64,000 nt of DNA from Salinibius halmophilus (GTDB lineage Bacteria; Pseudomonadota; Gammaproteobacteria; Pseudomonadales; Natronospirillaceae), in the NCBI RefSeq assembly GCF_003577475.1, contig NZ_QPEP01000009.1, positions 124,001 through 188,000 on the forward strand, written 5' to 3'. Positions 61,567 through 64,000 of the stretch are shown piece after piece. The notes under the pieces were generated by a model. The model did no database searches. It had not been told where the DNA came from and saw only the letters and a program-made list of their open reading frames with translations. Positions within the stretch are counted from its first letter, which is position 1; every line of letters begins with the position of its first letter. Position numbers and translations under genes: made by a program.

Positions 61567-62532
61567 ATGAACGATTTGTTTAGCAAGCCTGATTATTCGT
61601 TATATTCGAATGCGATGAGCTTTTTGCGCTGCCCCTACCATAAAGACCCAACCGCTGTGGCCGCAGACATTGTGGTGTTTGGTGCGCCACTGGATATGGC
61701 AACCTCAGGCCGTCCAGGTGCTCGCATGGGCCCGGATGCCATTCGCCGTGCGTCGGTGAACTTGGCGTGGGAAGGTAAAAAATTCCCTTGGGACTTTAAT
61801 TTACTCAAACGTGCCACCATGATTGACGCTGGAGACCTAGTATTCGATTGTGGTGATGCCCAAGATTTCACCACTCGTATGCAGGCCGCGGCCAGTGCCA
61901 TTATTGAAGGTGGTAAGTGCCTATTAACCCTTGGTGGTGACCATTTTGTAACGCTGCCAGTGTTGCGCGCGCACGCCAAAAAATATGGTGAAATGGCATT
62001 GATTCACTTTGATGCCCATACCGATACCTATGCTAACGGTAGTCATTATGATCATGGCACCATGTTTTATCATGCGCCTAAAGAGGGGCTTATCTCACCT
62101 CAGCATTCAGTGCAGGTGGGTATTCGCACAGAGTATAAGCAAGATGGTCATGGCTTTAACGTGATTAACGCCTTAGAAGCCAACGATCTCAGTGCGCGCG
62201 AAATTGTTGACCACATTCGCCGCATCGTGGCCGATAAGCCAGTGTATATTACTTTTGATATCGACTGCCTAGACCCAGCCTTTGCTCCAGGCACCGGCAC
62301 ACCGGTATGTGGTGGGCTCACTTCGGATAAAGTGTTAAAGATTATCCGCGGCTTGGTAGGGTTAAACATTGTTGGCATGGACGTAGTAGAAGTCTCGCCA
62401 GCGTATGACCAAAGCGATCTAACTGCGTTAGCTGGCGCAACCATTGCACTGGAATTGGCATACGTTTGGGCAGCCAGTAAAACCGTGCCACTCGAGCCAC
62501 TAGCGGATGCCAACTTAGATTTTGCTATCTAG
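61567..62532 (+). CDS. speB: Agmatinase SpeB
   Basis: The 321-residue ureohydrolase splits agmatine to putrescine and urea. Binuclear manganese motifs are complete: [39 protein letters not shown] and [19 protein letters not shown]. The last two are almost identical to E. coli SpeB. GAGG stands eight bases before the chosen ATG; a frame extends six codons further. speA (arginine decarboxylase) is not in the window. The gene ends 4 bp inside the convergent AraC-type regulator gene. Confidence 0.95.
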   Translation: MNDLFSKPDYSLYSNAMSFLRCPYHKDPTAVAADIVVFGAPLDMATSGRPGARMGPDAIRRASVNLAWEGKKFPWDFNLLKRATMIDAGDLVFDCGDAQDFTTRMQAAASAIIEGGKCLLTLGGDHFVTLPVLRAHAKKYGEMALIHFDAHTDTYANGSHYDHGTMFYHAPKEGLISPQHSVQVGIRTEYKQDGHGFNVINALEANDLSAREIVDHIRRIVADKPVYITFDIDCLDPAFAPGTGTPVCGGLTSDKVLKIIRGLVGLNIVGMDVVEVSPAYDQSDLTALAGATIALELAYVWAASKTVPLEPLADANLDFAI

Positions 62533-63506
62533 TGATCATCGCGCGCTTGTCGGTAAGCACTCATGGATTGGCCTTGCCGCTGCAGAAATATTTTTTGCAG
62601 CGCTTGGCTATTCTGGTAACCCACCGACAAGGCAATCTGCTCGATGGTTTTGTCGGTTTGGCTTAACAATCGGCAGCACAGCTCAATACGAGCTTGTTGA
62701 ATGAACTGCTTAGGCGTCATAGCTAAGTTTTTCTTAAATTTTCTGATTAGTGTGCGCTCACTTACGCAAGCCATTTGCGCTAGCTTATGCAATGACAAAT
62801 CATGGCGCAAATTACTTAAAACATGCTGCTCAACTTGTTTTAGCACCTTATCGTGATGGGCTGGCAGCGCAGCTAAAAACTTATAACGGCTTTGCACTAT
62901 GGGTTGGCGCTCAATCAATAAAAATCGACTCACATAATCGGCAAGCTCATCGCCATATGCTTGTTCTATTAAGTAACAGGCAATAGATAAAAAGCTAAGC
63001 GTGGCGCCACCAGTTATGAACTTACCATCAACAACCAAGGCTTGGTCGGTATCGGCAGTCACACGTGGGCAGTGCTGGGCAAAAAACTTATCCAACCACC
63101 AGCTCGACGTGACATGCTTGCCATCGAGTAAGCCGAGCTTTCCCAATACCGCCACGGCATTGCAGCCAGCCACGACGTACTGACAGTTAAGAAATAAGCG
63201 CAGTAAGTTTGGCAATTGGCCTGCAAGCTGATCGGCTTGTGCCAATAAATTAGCGTCACTGGTATCTTGATAGCCATTGAATACAACGGCATCCAGATGC
63301 CCAACATTGGCCAGAGTGCGCTGGCAATCAAAAGTAATACCTTGCCCCGACGAAACACTCAGCGAGTCGACACCAATCAACTGCCATTGTATGGCGCCTG
63401 CAATACCCAGCCGATTGGCAGTGTTTTGCGCCATTTGAAACACGTCAATCATGCCGGTAACAGCTGTTGTCATAAAACCATGATTAATCACCAAGCCAAT
63501 TTTCAT
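62529..63506 (-). CDS. GlxA-type AraC-family transcriptional regulator
   Basis: The 325-residue protein has an N-terminal DJ-1/PfpI-like domain (about 1-185; [23 protein letters not shown]; Cys in [16 protein letters not shown]) and a C-terminal AraC double helix-turn-helix ([23 protein letters not shown] and [20 protein letters not shown]). This architecture is used by arginine/quaternary-amine regulators such as ArgR, CdhR and GbdR of Pseudomonas. Direct repeats of TGTCA-N3-ATGA lie upstream (63526-63560). Convergence with speB hints at amine metabolism but is not proof. Confidence 0.9.
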   Translation of the reverse strand: MKIGLVINHGFMTTAVTGMIDVFQMAQNTANRLGIAGAIQWQLIGVDSLSVSSGQGITFDCQRTLANVGHLDAVVFNGYQDTSDANLLAQADQLAGQLPNLLRLFLNCQYVVAGCNAVAVLGKLGLLDGKHVTSSWWLDKFFAQHCPRVTADTDQALVVDGKFITGGATLSFLSIACYLIEQAYGDELADYVSRFLLIERQPIVQSRYKFLAALPAHHDKVLKQVEQHVLSNLRHDLSLHKLAQMACVSERTLIRKFKKNLAMTPKQFIQQARIELCCRLLSQTDKTIEQIALSVGYQNSQALQKIFLQRQGQSMSAYRQARDDH

Positions 63507-63525
63507 CAGTAGTGCTCACAAAAGA

Positions 63526-63560
63526 TGTCAGTTATGAGTGTAAATATGTCATAAATGACA
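63526..63560. promoter_or_regulatory. Paired direct repeats between the AraC regulator and MAPEG genes
   Basis: TGTCA-GTT-ATGA (63526) and TGTCA-TAA-ATGA (63547) are spaced 21 bp, two helical turns. The second is also a palindrome, TGTCA-TAAA-TGACA. AraC-family proteins often bind direct repeats at this spacing, so this is a candidate operator shared by the two divergent genes. Confidence 0.5.
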
Positions 63561-63619
63561 CTGCTTGTCTGTGGGGAAGTTAGCCAAACTGATGTCTTCT
63601 AAAACAAGGAGACAAAACT

Positions 63620-64000
63620 ATGTGGAGCATCATCACTATTTTCCCAATCTTATTATTAATGGTGATTGTTTGGTGGTTAGTGGCAGCGCGCAGAATTAAA
63701 GGCGCGGCGGCTGGCGCCTTTGGTATTAGCAGTATTATTTATGGCAACCAGCATGAGCTGCCGAATCATTATTTATTACCAGGGCGTAACTACGACAATC
63801 TAATGCAGCAACCCGCTTTGTTCATGGTGCTAATGCTGTTTGTTTATCAACTTCAGTTAAATCATATCGGTATGCTCGTACTCGCTTGGGTATTTGTGCT
63901 GGGTCGCTACTGGCACAGTTTCGAACACCTAAGGGCTCAAAACATTCGCCTGCGCACCGTTGCCTTTGCTTTGTCATCAGTGAGCCATTGGCTGTTATGG
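63620..64000 (+). CDS. MAPEG-family membrane protein (3' end cut by window)
   Basis: The first 127 codons are visible and still open at the window end. The translation has hydrophobic helices starting MWSIITIFPILLLMVIVWWLV, then LPNHYLLPGRNYDNLMQQPALFM (in sections) with the conserved N and QP of MAPEG proteins, and VLAWVFVLGRYWHSFEHL. MAPEG proteins include membrane glutathione transferases and eicosanoid enzymes; in bacteria the role is often unknown. AAGGAG precedes the ATG. It is divergent from the GlxA-type regulator, which may control it through the repeats at 63526-63560. Confidence 0.85.
   Translation, partial: MWSIITIFPILLLMVIVWWLVAARRIKGAAAGAFGISSIIYGNQHELPNHYLLPGRNYDNLMQQPALFMVLMLFVYQLQLNHIGMLVLAWVFVLGRYWHSFEHLRAQNIRLRTVAFALSSVSHWLLW

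Overview
The window looks like chromosomal DNA from a free-living, probably marine, gammaproteobacterium of the Oceanospirillales/Pseudomonas side of the class. This rests on gene order: nlpD-rpoS, bamD divergent from rluD-pgeF, rpsU-yqeY-dnaG-rpoD with a nearby tRNA-Ile(CAU), tsaD-folB-folK, and ispB divergent from rplU-rpmA-obgE-proB. Threonine/proline-rich linkers in several secreted proteins, chitin-binding-type modules and a GlcNAc-type PTS also fit a particle- or chitin-associated lifestyle. The genus cannot be fixed from the sequence alone. I see no transposase, integrase, phage gene or CRISPR array. The unusual non-coding material is local repeats.

Layout. 1-4.7 kb: end of a DUF368 membrane protein, nlpD, rpoS, bamD, rluD, pgeF. 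4.7-5.8 kb: a repeat-rich gap, then grcA under two FNR-type boxes. 5.8-10.5 kb: a three-gene PTS operon (nagF-like EIIA-HPr-EI fusion, a small membrane-anchored EIIB-like protein, nagE-like EIICB). 10.7-14.1 kb: a sugar-binding-protein/two-component cluster with no permease. 14.2-16.8 kb: clpB behind a sigma32-like promoter. 16.8-21.5 kb: small regulators, a hotdog thioesterase, a TetR-controlled membrane protein/lipoprotein operon with a perfect palindromic operator, a TIGR03643-type protein and a CvfB-like S1 protein. 21.6-25.4 kb: a LysR gene convergent with an extracytoplasmic redox operon (cytochrome b plus ethylbenzene-dehydrogenase-type haem domain, DUF1566 protein, tiny Cys/His protein, cytochrome c). 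25.5-31.5 kb: secreted metallophosphatase with PPC and chitin-binding modules, an SGNH esterase, and a large subtilase lipoprotein with an 18-bp coding minisatellite. 31.7-35.5 kb: a FrnE-type DsbA protein, a possible small gene, a zinc-sensing chemoreceptor, then tandem repeats, one array carrying copies of a tRNA 3' end, and tRNA-Ile(CAU). 35.6-40.2 kb: rpoD, dnaG, yqeY, rpsU. 40.3-46 kb: tsaD, folB, folK, an HD-GYP phosphodiesterase, trpS, a PlsC-like acyltransferase and YigZ. 46-51 kb: a beta-helix-like lipoprotein, two small periplasmic proteins with a PhoPQ-like two-component system, and a Thr/Pro-linker lipoprotein. 51-55.7 kb: ispB, rplU, rpmA, obgE, proB. 55.7-64 kb: Old Yellow Enzyme, EamA transporter and LysR; a CHASE-PAS-GGDEF-EAL protein; speB; a GlxA-type AraC regulator; and a MAPEG protein cut by the window end.

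How it fits together. Most of the window is housekeeping. The accessory parts suggest respiratory flexibility (grcA with FNR boxes, the cytochrome b/c module), amino-sugar import through an almost self-contained PTS, secreted degradation, and c-di-GMP plus chemotaxis signalling. The best leads for something undescribed are: the redox operon at 22.5-25.4 kb; the standalone EIIB-like protein with an EIIA-Glc-like membrane anchor; the tRNA-Ile 3'-end tandem repeat at 35.1-35.4 kb; and two dispersed hairpin-forming repeat families, near 4.7 and 34.9 kb and near 5.7 and 54.4 kb. Start sites were chosen by family length and ribosome binding sites and are noted where they differ from the longest reading frame. 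All functions are inferred by reading; no database search was run.
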